Positions 50,929 to 59,647 are shown, numbered from the stretch's first letter. The stretch is 64,000 bases of DNA from Tersicoccus sp. Bi-70 (GCF_001968825.1 NZ_MIEU01000002.1:186001-250000), one strand, 5' to 3'. Notes: generated from the sequence alone by a model not told the origin. Translations and numbers: made by a program.

Positions 50929-52101
50929 GTGAATGGTGCACTCGATCCGGTCATGATCATCGTCCTCGTCGTCGCGGCGATCGCCGTCATCGGCGGGCTG
51001 CTGATCACGTTCGTCCGCACCACGCGGCGCCCGCGTGGCGGCCCGCGCAGTCCCTACACCTCCACGCGGGACGCCAACGATCCCGGCCCGGGCGGCGTCG
51101 GCACGCTCGACCGACCCGACCTTGCGGAGCCGGACACCGCGGCCTCCGCCGAGACGGCGCCGTCGGTCGAACGCCCCGCCCCGGTCGGCGGGCGCCTCGT
51201 CCGGCTGCGGGACCGGCTGTCCCGGTCCAACTCCGCGCTCGGTCGCGGCCTGCTCGCCCTCCTGTCCCGGGAGACCATCGACGAGGACGTCTGGGAGGAG
51301 ATCGAGGAGACGCTCCTGCTGGCCGACCTCGGCACGGAGCCGTCGATGCAGCTCGTCGACGCCCTGCGCGAGCGGGTCCGGATCGAGGGCACCCGGGAAC
51401 CCGAGCGGGTCAAGGCGATGCTGCGCGAGGAGTTGCTGCGCCTCGTCGACCCGACCATGGACCGCAGTCTGAAGACGGCCCGGCACGACGGACGCCCCGC
51501 GATCGTCCTCGTCGTCGGGGTCAACGGCACCGGCAAGACCACCACCGTCGGCAAGCTGGCCCGCGTGCTGGTCGCCGAGGACAAGGACGTCCTGCTCGGG
51601 GCGGCCGACACCTTCCGCGCCGCCGCCGCCGAGCAGCTGGCCACGTGGGGCCAGCGGGTGGGGGTGCCCACCGTACGCAGCGACGTCGAGGGCGCCGACC
51701 CGGCGTCGGTCGCCTACGACGCCGTCCGTGCCGGCATCGAGGTCGAGGCCGACGTCGTCATGATCGACACCGCAGGCCGCCTGCAGAACAAGGCCGGCCT
51801 GATGGACGAGCTCGGCAAGGTCAAGCGGACCATCGAGAAGCAGGCCGCCGTGGACGAGGTGCTGCTGGTCCTCGACGCGACCACCGGGCAGAACGGGATG
51901 ACGCAGGCCGCCGTCTTCGCTCAGGTCGTCAACATCACCGGCATCGTGCTGACCAAGCTGGACGGCACCGCCAAGGGCGGCATCGTCGTCGCCATCCAGC
52001 GGGCACTCGGGGTCCCGGTCAAGCTCGTGGGCCTCGGCGAGGGCCCCGACGACCTGGCCCCGTTCGACGCCGAGGACTTCGTCGACGCGATCATCGACTG
52101 A
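50929..52101 (+). CDS. ftsY: Signal recognition particle receptor FtsY
   Basis: FtsY docks the SRP-ribosome complex at the membrane. The 390-aa protein begins with a hydrophobic anchor (VMIIVLVVAAIAVIGGLLI, residues 8-26), then an acidic linker. The NG GTPase domain has GVNGTGKTTTVGKL (near residue 197), AADTFRAAAAEQL, MIDTAGRLQNK and TKLDGTAKGG. It follows smc in the usual order (with the MFS gene inserted on the other strand). GTG 50929 is weakly supported by GAGAAG. Confidence 0.95.
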   Translation: MNGALDPVMIIVLVVAAIAVIGGLLITFVRTTRRPRGGPRSPYTSTRDANDPGPGGVGTLDRPDLAEPDTAASAETAPSVERPAPVGGRLVRLRDRLSRSNSALGRGLLALLSRETIDEDVWEEIEETLLLADLGTEPSMQLVDALRERVRIEGTREPERVKAMLREELLRLVDPTMDRSLKTARHDGRPAIVLVVGVNGTGKTTTVGKLARVLVAEDKDVLLGAADTFRAAAAEQLATWGQRVGVPTVRSDVEGADPASVAYDAVRAGIEVEADVVMIDTAGRLQNKAGLMDELGKVKRTIEKQAAVDEVLLVLDATTGQNGMTQAAVFAQVVNITGIVLTKLDGTAKGGIVVAIQRALGVPVKLVGLGEGPDDLAPFDAEDFVDAIID

Positions 52102-52436
52102 GCTCACCGCTCCCTTGACGTCGATGCAGGTCGAGCGCTCGTGCGTCCGGTCCCGATGACGGGGTTGACGCAACCTCTCTCGACGATCTGACGTCCTGCG
52201 CAATCCGAGCACGATCCGCGGCCTGACAGGCCTGTTCACCAGACCGAAACACGCCGGTGACGGCCCTTTTACCCTCGCCCTCCATCCGTAACGCCCCGGC
52301 AATGCACCCGGCCGGGTGGCGAAACACGCGCCGACCATGCTCGTGATCGGGGCACGGAGCCGTCCCGCCGCAGTACCGCGGCCAGGGAAGCTCCGTCGCA
52401 TTCGATGAAATGACCTCTGCGAGGAAGGGTATGGGC
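52102..52436. other. 335-bp intergenic region before amtB
   Basis: There is no gene here. It holds a GlnR-like box array (52235-52272). Two TTGACG hexamers near 52115 and 52156 lie in it, but I could pair neither with a convincing -10. The ribosome site GAGGAAGGG (52421-52429) precedes the amtB start. Confidence 0.6.
52235..52272 (+). promoter_or_regulatory. GlnR-like binding site, four half-boxes
   Basis: Four 5-bp boxes repeat every 11 bp: TTCAC (52235), GAAAC (52246), GTGAC (52257) and TTTAC (52268). This matches the actinobacterial GlnR pattern gTnAC-n6-GAAAC-n6-gTnAC-n6-GAAAC at the first three boxes, with a weak fourth. It lies about 165 bp before the amtB start, so nitrogen-dependent control of amtB-glnK is likely. 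Confidence 0.65.
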
Positions 52437-53783
52437 ATGGACACTGGCGCAACCGCCTGGGTGCTGGTCTCGGCCGCACTGGTCCTGTTGATGACGCCGG
52501 GCCTGGCGTTCTTCTACGGTGGCATGACCCGCGCCAAGGGCGTGCTGAACATGATGATGATGAGCTTCGGTGCGCTGGCCCTGGTCGGCGTGCTGTGGGT
52601 GCTGGTGGGCTACTCGATGGCCTTCGGCACCGATGTCGGGGGGGGCCTGCTGGGCAACCCGTTCGAGAAGTTCGGCCTGCAGGGCGTGCTCGGCACGGGG
52701 GATGGCGCCCCGATGGCCGGCAGCATCCCCGAGATCGTGTTCGTCGGCTTCCAGGCCGTCTTCGCGATCATCACGGTGGCCCTGATCTCCGGGGCCATCG
52801 CGGACCGGGCGAAGTTCGGGTCCTGGATGCTGTTCGCCGGGATCTGGGCCGTGCTGGTCTACTTCCCGGTCGCCCACTGGGTGTTCGACTTCAACACCTC
52901 CGGCGACACCAACACCGGTGGCTGGATCGGGCAGGGCCTTGGCGTGATCGACTTCGCCGGCGGCACCGCGGTGCACATCAACGCCGGCGCCGCCGCGCTC
53001 GCCCTGGCCCTCGTGCTCGGCAAGCGCAAGGGCTTCGGCAAGGATCCCGGGCACCGCCCGCACAACCTGCCGCTCGTGATGCTCGGTGCCGGTCTGCTGT
53101 GGTTCGGCTGGTTCGGCTTCAACGCCGGTTCCGCCCTGGGCGCGAACGCCGTCGCCGGCTACGCCTGGATCAACACGCTGGTGGCTCCGTGTGCCGCCAT
53201 CCTCGGCTGGCTCCTCGTCGAGCGGCTCCGCGACGGGCACGCCACGTCCCTCGGCGCGGCCTCGGGTGCGGTGGCCGGCCTGGTCGCCATCACCCCCGCC
53301 TGCAGCGCCATCACCCCGCTCTGGTCGATCGTGCTCGGCCTGATCGCCGGGGTGGCCTGCGCCCTCGCGGTCGGCCTGAAGTACCGGTGGGGCTACGACG
53401 ACTCGCTCGACGTCGTCGGCGTCCACCTCGTGGGCGGCATCATCGGCACCCTGTTCATCGGCCTGGCGGCCGACCCGGGTTCGCCGGCCGGCGCCACCGG
53501 TCTGTTCTACGGCGGCGGGCTGACCCAGCTCGGCCTGCAGGCCATCGGCGCGTTCTCGGTGCTCATCTACTCGCTGGTCGTCGCGTTCGTCCTCGCCTGG
53601 CTGATCTCGAAGACCGTGGGCTTCCGGATCAGCGAGGAGCACGAGATGACGGGCGTCGACCTCACGCAGCACGCGGAGACGGCGTACCAGTACAACGAGC
53701 CGGGTGGGAACTTCCACGCGGGACAGCCGGGCCGCCACCTGGTGCGGACCCCGGACGGCGCAACCGAAGAGGTGTCCGCATGA
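52437..53783 (+). CDS. amtB: Ammonium transporter
   Basis: This is a 448-aa Amt/Rh channel with 11 hydrophobic segments. The N-terminus (AWVLVSAALVLLMTPGLAFFYGGM) is outside-facing and lacks a clear cleaved signal. The pore histidine pair is visible in GGTAVHINAGAAAL and DVVGVHLVGGIIGT, and NFNTS-type (FDFNTSGD) and SGAIADRAKF stretches fit the family. ATG 52437 is 7 nt after GAGGAAGGG; ATG 52431 and 52410 are in-frame alternatives. It overlaps glnK by 4 bp, the usual pairing in which the PII protein blocks the channel. Confidence 0.96.
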   Translation: MDTGATAWVLVSAALVLLMTPGLAFFYGGMTRAKGVLNMMMMSFGALALVGVLWVLVGYSMAFGTDVGGGLLGNPFEKFGLQGVLGTGDGAPMAGSIPEIVFVGFQAVFAIITVALISGAIADRAKFGSWMLFAGIWAVLVYFPVAHWVFDFNTSGDTNTGGWIGQGLGVIDFAGGTAVHINAGAAALALALVLGKRKGFGKDPGHRPHNLPLVMLGAGLLWFGWFGFNAGSALGANAVAGYAWINTLVAPCAAILGWLLVERLRDGHATSLGAASGAVAGLVAITPACSAITPLWSIVLGLIAGVACALAVGLKYRWGYDDSLDVVGVHLVGGIIGTLFIGLAADPGSPAGATGLFYGGGLTQLGLQAIGAFSVLIYSLVVAFVLAWLISKTVGFRISEEHEMTGVDLTQHAETAYQYNEPGGNFHAGQPGRHLVRTPDGATEEVSA

Positions 53784-54118
53784 AGCTCGTGACGGCGATC
53801 ATCCGGCCCGAGAAGGTCGACGACATCCGTGAGGCGCTCGAGGACTACGGCGTGCGGGGGCTGACCGTCTCCAACGCGAGCGGCTACGGGCAGCAGCGCG
53901 GCCACACCGAGGTGTACCGGGGGGCGGAGTACACGTCGGACCTGCTGCGCAAGACCCGGGTCGAGGTGCTCGTCCCGGATCACACGGCCCCGGACATCGT
54001 CGACGTCCTGGTCTCGACCGCCAACACCGGCCGGGCCGGCGACGGGAAGGTCTGGATCACGTCCGTCGAGGAAGCGATCCGTGTCCGCACGGGGGAGCGG
54101 GGCGACGCCGCCGTCTGA
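53780..54118 (+). CDS. glnK: Nitrogen regulatory protein P-II
   Basis: This 112-aa trimeric PII signal protein binds ATP/ADP and 2-oxoglutarate and gates AmtB. The N-terminus MKLVTAIIRPEKVDDIREAL is standard. The T-loop has Tyr51 (EVYRGAEYTSDLL), the residue uridylylated in proteobacteria and adenylylated in corynebacteria and streptomycetes. The C-terminal GDGKVWITSVEEAIRVRTGE binds nucleotide. Despite the intact Tyr51, the expected modifying-enzyme gene glnD does not follow. ATG 53780 overlaps the amtB stop. Confidence 0.96.
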   Translation: MKLVTAIIRPEKVDDIREALEDYGVRGLTVSNASGYGQQRGHTEVYRGAEYTSDLLRKTRVEVLVPDHTAPDIVDVLVSTANTGRAGDGKVWITSVEEAIRVRTGERGDAAV

Positions 54119-54171
54119 GCGGCGACCCGACCCGCCGGTCGACGGGAGACCGCGACCGGCCACCGGAGACG

Positions 54172-54213
54172 CCACACCGCCCGGGCATCGTGCACGATGC
54201 CCGGGCGGTGTGG
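54172..54213. terminator. Perfect 42-nt palindrome after glnK, probable terminator
   Basis: Positions 54172-54192 and 54193-54213 are exact reverse complements, centred on TG|CA. As RNA it would form a stem of about 19 bp with a TGCA loop, followed by TTCGTTCT on the plus strand. It lies 54 nt after glnK and faces the small minus-strand gene, so it could end transcription from both sides. Confidence 0.75.
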
Positions 54214-54282
54214 TTCGTTCTGGGCCGGCTACGACGCCGGATGGCCGGCCGGAGCCGGGCCCCTCGTCAGCGCCGGCGGCGG

Positions 54283-54567
54283 CTACTCGCGGTGGCCCTG
54301 ATCGCCGCTCATCTGGTCCTCGGCCGGCGGCGTCTCACCCGGCGGCACACCACCCCCGGGCTCGAGGCCGGTGATCTGGTCCCGCTCGGGGTCGGGGTGC
54401 GGGTCGCCCGCGGCGGGCGCGGTCTGCTCCGTCGCCGCGTCCGGACCGGGGGGTGCGGCGTCCGGTTCCGTGGCGCGGGCCGCCGGATCGTCACTGCCCG
54501 TGTCCGTGATCGGGCCGGGCCCGATCGGCTCGACCGACTGGTCGCCGGTCCTGGAGTTCTCGCTCAC
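54283..54567 (-). CDS. Small proline-rich protein, DUF6480-like
   Basis: This 94-aa acidic, disordered protein has no membrane segment. It ends with TGLEPGGGVPPGETPPAEDQ, a motif I recall from short actinobacterial DUF6480 proteins; those usually continue into a C-terminal transmembrane helix, which is absent here. GTG 54567 has a very strong GAGGAGGAACG just upstream on the minus strand. A longer frame to 54660 lacks such support. It occupies the place where glnD is found in other actinobacteria. Function unknown. Confidence 0.55.
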   Translation of the reverse strand: MSENSRTGDQSVEPIGPGPITDTGSDDPAARATEPDAAPPGPDAATEQTAPAAGDPHPDPERDQITGLEPGGGVPPGETPPAEDQMSGDQGHRE

Positions 54568-54811
54568 CGTTCCTCCTCGTGCATCGGCCATCCCGCCTGC
54601 GCAGTCCGCGGCGTCCTGCGAGCCTAGGCCCGCACTCCGGGGCGGACAAGGCGCGACCACGACCGTCGACGGTCCCGCGGACGACGAGGCGGAGGACGGT
54701 CGCCTTGCTAAGCTGGGTCACTGGTCGCACGCCACGGCCGGCCCGGCGACACACACCCACGACGCCCGGCCCGCGGTGTCCACCCACCGACGAGAGAAGT
54801 CTGCAGCTACC

Positions 54812-56410
54812 GTGTTCAACTCACTGTCTGATCGGCTCACCGCCACCTTCAAGAACCTCCGCGGCAAGGGTCGCCTCAGCGAGGCCGACGTCGACGCCAC
54901 CGTGCGGGAGATCCGCCGGGCCCTGCTCGACGCGGACGTCGCGGTGCCCGTGGTGCGCGAGTTCACCGCGAGCATCCGGGAGCGCGCGCTCGGCGCGGAG
55001 GTCGCTGCCGCCCTGAACCCGGCGCAGCAGATCGTCAAGATCGTCAACGAGGAACTGCAGGACATCCTCGGTGGCGCGACCCGCCGCATCCGGTTCGCCA
55101 AGCACCCCCCGACGGTCATCATGCTCGCGGGCCTGCAGGGTGCCGGTAAGACCACCCTGGCCGGCAAGCTCGGCAAGTGGCTCGCCGCACAGGGGCACAA
55201 GCCGCTGCTCGTCGCCGCGGACCTGCAGCGCCCCAACGCCGTCACCCAGCTGCAGATCGTCGGCCGGCGCGCCGGCGTCAACGTCTACGCGCCGCACCCG
55301 GGCACCACCAGCGACACCGACGTGCCCACGGGCAACCCGGTGCAGGTGGCCCGCGACGGCGTCGCCGAGGCCCGCAACAAGCTGCACGACGTCGTCATCA
55401 TCGACACCGCCGGCCGTCTCGGCGTCGACGCCGAGATGATGCAGCAGGCCGCCGACATCCGCTCCGCGACCAGCCCCGACGAGGTGCTGTTCGTGATCGA
55501 CGCGATGATCGGTCAGGACGCGGTGAACACCGCGCTCGCCTTCCAGGAGGGCGTCGCCTTCACCGGCGTCGTGCTCTCCAAGCTCGACGGCGACGCGCGC
55601 GGTGGCGCCGCCCTCTCGGTCGCCTCCGTGACGGGTCAGCCGGTCATGTTCGCCTCCACCGGTGAGGGGCTGGACGACTTCGAGCTGTTCCACCCCGACC
55701 GGATGGCCGGCCGCATCCTCGACATGGGCGACGTGCTCTCCCTGATCGAGCAGGCCGAACGCAGCTGGGACAAGGCCGAGGCCGATCGGATGGCGAAGAA
55801 GTTCGCCGACCAGGAGGACTTCACCTTCGAGGACTTCCTCGCCCAGATGCAGCAGATCCGCAAGATGGGCTCGATGAAGAAGATGCTCATGATGATGCCG
55901 GGCGCCGCCGGCATCCGTGAGCAGCTCGAGAACTTCGACGAGCGGGAGATCGACCGCGTCGAGGCCATCGTCAGGTCCATGACCCCGCACGAGCGGGTCG
56001 CCCCGAAGATCATGAACGGCTCGCGGCGCGCCCGCATCGCCCGCGGCTCCGGGGTCACCGTCTCCGAGGTCAACCAGCTGATGGAGCGGTTCACCCAGGC
56101 GCAGAAGATGATGCGGCAGATGGCCCGCGGCGGTGGCGGCGGCGTACCCGGCATGCCGGGCATGGCCGGCCCCGGCGGCTTCAATTCGTCGCGCAAGAAG
56201 GGCAAGAACGCGAAGTCGGCCAAGAGCTCGCGCTCGGGCAACCCGGCCAAGCGGGCGCAGGAGGCGGCGGCCGCGCAGGCCCGCCGGGAGCGTGGCGGCA
56301 GCCAGCCCGTGAACACCGGCGCCGCGTTCGGCAAGGACAGCGGTGCGGAGGACTTCGATCCGTCGGCGCTGAACCTGCCTGCCGGCTTCGAGAAATTCCT
56401 GGGCAAGTGA
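54812..56410 (+). CDS. ffh: Signal recognition particle protein Ffh (SRP54)
   Basis: Ffh binds 4.5S RNA and signal sequences and delivers nascent chains to FtsY. The 532-aa protein has the N domain (FNSLSDRLTATFKNLRGKG), the G domain with GLQGAGKTTLAGKL (near residue 107), DLQRPNAVTQL, IIDTAGRLG and LSKLDGDARGG. The Met-rich M domain (from about 325) has MKKMLMMMPG and SRRARIARGSGV. A Gly/Lys/Ala-rich tail of about 90 residues follows. The frame is open far upstream, but GTG 54812 begins the conserved N domain. A TAAGCT hexamer at 54709-54714 may be its -10. Confidence 0.96.
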   Translation: MFNSLSDRLTATFKNLRGKGRLSEADVDATVREIRRALLDADVAVPVVREFTASIRERALGAEVAAALNPAQQIVKIVNEELQDILGGATRRIRFAKHPPTVIMLAGLQGAGKTTLAGKLGKWLAAQGHKPLLVAADLQRPNAVTQLQIVGRRAGVNVYAPHPGTTSDTDVPTGNPVQVARDGVAEARNKLHDVVIIDTAGRLGVDAEMMQQAADIRSATSPDEVLFVIDAMIGQDAVNTALAFQEGVAFTGVVLSKLDGDARGGAALSVASVTGQPVMFASTGEGLDDFELFHPDRMAGRILDMGDVLSLIEQAERSWDKAEADRMAKKFADQEDFTFEDFLAQMQQIRKMGSMKKMLMMMPGAAGIREQLENFDEREIDRVEAIVRSMTPHERVAPKIMNGSRRARIARGSGVTVSEVNQLMERFTQAQKMMRQMARGGGGGVPGMPGMAGPGGFNSSRKKGKNAKSAKSSRSGNPAKRAQEAAAAQARRERGGSQPVNTGAAFGKDSGAEDFDPSALNLPAGFEKFLGK

Positions 56411-56428
56411 CCGGCAAGTGACCGCCCG

Positions 56429-56917
56429 GTGATCGACTCCTACCTGAGCGCGCCCGAGCTCGCCGCCTTCATCGCCACGCTCCCGCGTCGGCGGCTGGCG
56501 GCCAGTGCGCTCATCCGGGACCCGGAGGGCCGGGTGCTGCTGGTCCAGCCCAACTACAAGCAGGGCTGGGAGATGCCCGGCGGCACGGTCGAGGCGGGGG
56601 AGGACCCCCGGACCGGCTGCACCCGCGAGGTGCTCGAGGAGGTCGGCCTGGACCTGCCGGTCGGCCGCCTGCTCGTGGTCGAGCACGGCACCTCGCACGG
56701 CATCTGGGGCGACTCGACGATCTTCCTCTACGACGGCGGCGTGATCCCGGCCGATACCGCGGTCACCGTTCAGACCGAGGAACTGCTCGGCTACCGGTTC
56801 GTCCCCGCGGCGGAGGTCGGCACCCTGGTGATGCCCGGGCTGGCCAACCGGATCGCCGCGGGCCTGGACGCCCTCGCCGACGGCGACACCCGCGAACTGG
56901 TCAACGGCCGCGGCTGA
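56429..56917 (+). CDS. NUDIX hydrolase
   Basis: This 162-aa pyrophosphohydrolase has the complete Nudix box GGTVEAGEDPRTGC-T-REVLEEVGLD (near residues 51-75), which binds Mg and cleaves nucleoside-diphosphate-linked substrates. The upstream strand RVLLVQPNYKQGWEMPGG is typical of house-cleaning NUDIX proteins. The substrate is unknown. It starts at GTG 56429, 18 bp after ffh, and may be co-transcribed. A short duplication (GGCAAGTGACC twice) spans the ffh stop. Confidence 0.9.
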   Translation: MIDSYLSAPELAAFIATLPRRRLAASALIRDPEGRVLLVQPNYKQGWEMPGGTVEAGEDPRTGCTREVLEEVGLDLPVGRLLVVEHGTSHGIWGDSTIFLYDGGVIPADTAVTVQTEELLGYRFVPAAEVGTLVMPGLANRIAAGLDALADGDTRELVNGRG

Positions 56918-57052
56918 GAGCCCGACGACGCGGGCGCCCGGCTCGCCGGGAACACCGCGTCGCGCCGGCCCGGTGCCGTCGGTCCGGCTCGTCGCCGGTG
57001 CTCTCGGTGGACCGGTGCACTTCTGTCGGCGGTGGATGGTGAGGTGGTGGAC

Positions 57053-57748
57053 ATGACACGGGTGGTTCTCGTCCACGGCAGTGGCCGGGCGGGTGCGGCG
57101 GCGTGGCCCGAGCAGCGGCTGCTCGCCGGACGGTACGACTGCCTGTTCCTGCGCCGGCGCGGCTGGGAGACGGCCGGCGAGCCCGAAGCCGGCGACGCCG
57201 AGGCGGACGCCGCCTCGATCCTCGAGCACCTGGCCGGAACCGGCGGTGGCCACGTGGTGGCGCACTCCGCCGGGGCAGTCAGCGCCCTGCTCGCCGCGGT
57301 GCGCGACCCGCGCCTGGTGCACTCGCTGACCCTGATCGAACCGGCCGCGTTCTCCCTGACCCGCGACCTGCCGGCCACCGCCCGGCATCTCGCGACCCTC
57401 GCACCCCTCTACGCGGAGCGTGACCGGCTCAGCGCCGACGCCTTCGCGCACCGGTTCACGCAACTGCTCACCGGCCAGGGTGACGGCGCCCCGACCGGCG
57501 TCGACGCGCGGCGGCTGCAGCGCCAGCAACCACCGTGGGAGGCACCCCTGACCATCGTGCCCGGCGTGCCCACGCTCGTCGTCACCGGAGGTTGGGAGCC
57601 CGTGTACGAGGAGGTCGCCACGTTCCTCGTCTCCACCGGGGCCTGCCACGTCGTCGCGCCCGGCGGGCACCGCCCGCACGACACGGCCGAGGGGCACGCG
57701 GCCATCGCCGGTTTCCTCGCCGAGCGTCAGGCGTCGGCCGCCGCCTGA
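57053..57748 (+). CDS. Alpha/beta-fold hydrolase
   Basis: This 231-aa cytoplasmic hydrolase has RVVLVHGSGRAG (oxyanion strand), the nucleophile elbow VAHSAGAVSAL (Ser near 70), and a late histidine in APGGHRPHDT. It lacks a signal peptide. The small size and sequence fit esterase/peroxidase-like members acting on small substrates; nothing more can be assigned. AGGTGG lies about 5 nt before ATG 57053; an in-frame GTG at 57032 would add 7 residues. Confidence 0.82.
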   Translation: MTRVVLVHGSGRAGAAAWPEQRLLAGRYDCLFLRRRGWETAGEPEAGDAEADAASILEHLAGTGGGHVVAHSAGAVSALLAAVRDPRLVHSLTLIEPAAFSLTRDLPATARHLATLAPLYAERDRLSADAFAHRFTQLLTGQGDGAPTGVDARRLQRQQPPWEAPLTIVPGVPTLVVTGGWEPVYEEVATFLVSTGACHVVAPGGHRPHDTAEGHAAIAGFLAERQASAAA

Positions 57749-57879
57749 CGGCGACCGCGAACGCAGCCGGCCACGCCGGGCTCCGGACCGCCCGGTGGCG
57801 CCCGGTCGACCCGGCGGGAATCTTTCTCACGCGAGCCGCGTTCGACTATTAGTTGAAGATTCACGTGAAGGAGAACGCG

Positions 57880-58755
57880 ATGGTACCGCTCGAATCGACC
57901 CGCACCACCCCGACCCTGCCGGACGCCACCGCGATGGGCGTGCTCACCCTCCGCGCGGGTGACCTGCCCGCGCTGGTCGCCTACTACCAACAGGCCCTCG
58001 GCCTGACGGAGCTGGCCTCGGACGCCGACGGCGTGCTGCTGGGCCGCGGGGGCACGGGCCTGGTGCGGATCACCGACGGGAAGGGGCTGCGCCTGCCGTC
58101 CCGGTCCGACGCCGGGCTGTTCCACACCGCGCTGCTCTTCGACACCCGCACCGACCTCGCGGACACCGTCGCCGCGGCGCTGCGCCGATCCGAGGGGCGG
58201 TACGTCGGTGCCCAGGACCACGCCGTCAGCCAGGCCTTCTACTTCCAGGACCCGGAGAACAACGGCATCGAGCTGTACTGGGACCGGCCGCGGGATCAGT
58301 GGCGCTGGCAGCAGCACACCGTGCACATGACCGTCGACCCGCTCGACGGGCGTGCCTTCCTCGACGAGCACCAGCAGCACGACGATCCGCGCACTGCCGA
58401 TCCGGCGACCGTCGGGCACGTGCACCTGCAGGTGGGCGACGTCGCCGCCGCCCACGACTTCTACGTCGGCGCCCTCGGCTTCGAGGCCACCGCGCGGCTG
58501 GGGGAGAGCGCCCTGTTCGTCTCCGCCGGCGGATACCACCACCACATGGCGATGAACGTGTGGAACAGCGCCGGCGCCGGACCCCGGCGGGACACCCTGG
58601 GCCTCGGGCGCGTCGACATCACGGTGCCGTCCGACGCCGACGTCGCCGCCCTGCGGGACCGGCTCGACGCGGCCGGGATCCGGTCCACGGTCGAGGACCA
58701 CGCCCTGGTCACCGCCGACCCGTGGCGGAACGAGATCCGCGTCGTCGCCGCCTGA
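57880..58755 (+). CDS. VOC-family protein, catechol-2,3-dioxygenase-like (CatE/YfiE type)
   Basis: This 291-aa protein contains two vicinal-oxygen-chelate modules. The first starts at LTLRAGDLPALVAYYQQALG and the second at VGHVHLQVGDVAAAHDFYVGALGF. Metal-ligand candidates are H in FHTALLF, H in GHVHLQV and E in NGIELYWDRP. The layout is that of Bacillus CatE, a ring-cleaving dioxygenase induced by quinones and catechols. AAGGAG lies 6 nt before ATG 57880; TTG 57853 is less likely. An AT-rich promoter-like region with a TGAAGATTCA palindrome lies just upstream. Confidence 0.85.
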   Translation: MVPLESTRTTPTLPDATAMGVLTLRAGDLPALVAYYQQALGLTELASDADGVLLGRGGTGLVRITDGKGLRLPSRSDAGLFHTALLFDTRTDLADTVAAALRRSEGRYVGAQDHAVSQAFYFQDPENNGIELYWDRPRDQWRWQQHTVHMTVDPLDGRAFLDEHQQHDDPRTADPATVGHVHLQVGDVAAAHDFYVGALGFEATARLGESALFVSAGGYHHHMAMNVWNSAGAGPRRDTLGLGRVDITVPSDADVAALRDRLDAAGIRSTVEDHALVTADPWRNEIRVVAA

Positions 58756-58810
58756 GTCACCTCACGCCGCCCGACAGCAGCGCCTGTCCTGCACCGGTGA
58801 CGCCGTCTGG

Positions 58811-58816
58811 CATAAT
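58811..58816 (+). promoter_or_regulatory. -10 element of the rpsP operon
   Basis: CATAAT (58811-58816) is a strong -10 in otherwise GC-rich DNA, 130 bp before rpsP. I could not identify a convincing -35. It would give a leader of about 125 nt. Confidence 0.5.
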
Positions 58817-58948
58817 GGACGGGTACTCGGTGCGCCCGGCCCCTCTCAACCGGACGGTCACCAGTCCCCAGAACCCCACGGATCGGCCTGCCCCACGGGT
58901 GCGTCACACGGGTTCGACTTTCGACCAACACAGGAGTGAGTCACACCA

Positions 58949-59368
58949 GTGGCCGTTAAGATTCGCCTCAAGCGCATGGGCAAGATCCGTGCCCCCTACT
59001 ACCGCATCGTCGTCGCCGACTCCCGCACCAAGCGGGATGGTCGCGCGATCGAGGAGATCGGCAAGTACCACCCGACCGAGGATCCCTCGTACATCGAGGT
59101 CAAGTCGGATCGCGCGCAGTACTGGCTGGGTGTCGGCGCGCAGCCGACCGAGCAGGTTCTCGCCATCCTCAAGGTCACCGGTGACTGGCAGAAGTTCAAG
59201 GGCCTGCCCGGCGCCGAGGGCCGCCTGAAGACGTCGGCCGGCAAGACCGCCTTCGTGGCGCCCGACAAGGCCTCGGTCATCGTCCCCGAGTCCAAGAAGG
59301 CTCCCGAGGCGCCCGCCGCCGAGGCCGCTCCCGCCGAGACCGCCGAGTCGGCTGACGCGGATCAGTGA
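58949..59368 (+). CDS. rpsP: 30S ribosomal protein S16
   Basis: This 139-aa small-subunit protein opens with [26 protein letters not shown], the S16 hallmark, and has [13 protein letters not shown] near residue 70. The last 40 residues are an Ala/Glu/Pro-rich extension common in actinobacteria. GTG 58949 follows AGGAG with a rather long 12-nt gap. It overlaps khpA by 4 bp. Confidence 0.97.
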   Translation: MAVKIRLKRMGKIRAPYYRIVVADSRTKRDGRAIEEIGKYHPTEDPSYIEVKSDRAQYWLGVGAQPTEQVLAILKVTGDWQKFKGLPGAEGRLKTSAGKTAFVAPDKASVIVPESKKAPEAPAAEAAPAETAESADADQ

Positions 59369-59613
59369 GCGTCCTTCCGGAAGCGCTCGAGCACCTCGTG
59401 CGCGGCATCGTCGACAGCCCTGACGACGTCAACGTCACCGCGAAGAACAACCGTCGCGGTGAGACGCTCGAGGTCCGGGTCCACCCCGACGACCTCGGCC
59501 GCGTGATCGGCCGGCAGGGCCGCACGGCGCGCGCGCTGCGCACCGTCGTGTCCGCCCTCGAGGGCGGCGACGCGGTGCGCGTCGACGTCGTCGACACCGA
59601 CCGTCGGCGCTGA
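59365..59613 (+). CDS. khpA: KH-domain RNA-binding protein KhpA
   Basis: This 82-aa single-KH protein has the RNA-binding GxxG loop in [13 protein letters not shown] (residues 48-60). KhpA with its partner KhpB affects RNA fate and cell division in Gram-positive bacteria. GTG 59365 overlaps the rpsP stop. It is followed by a strong terminator before rimM, so rpsP-khpA form a separate unit. Confidence 0.94.
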   Translation: MSVLPEALEHLVRGIVDSPDDVNVTAKNNRRGETLEVRVHPDDLGRVIGRQGRTARALRTVVSALEGGDAVRVDVVDTDRRR

Positions 59614-59647
59614 GCACCACGGAAATCGTGCTCGACACCGAGCAGTG

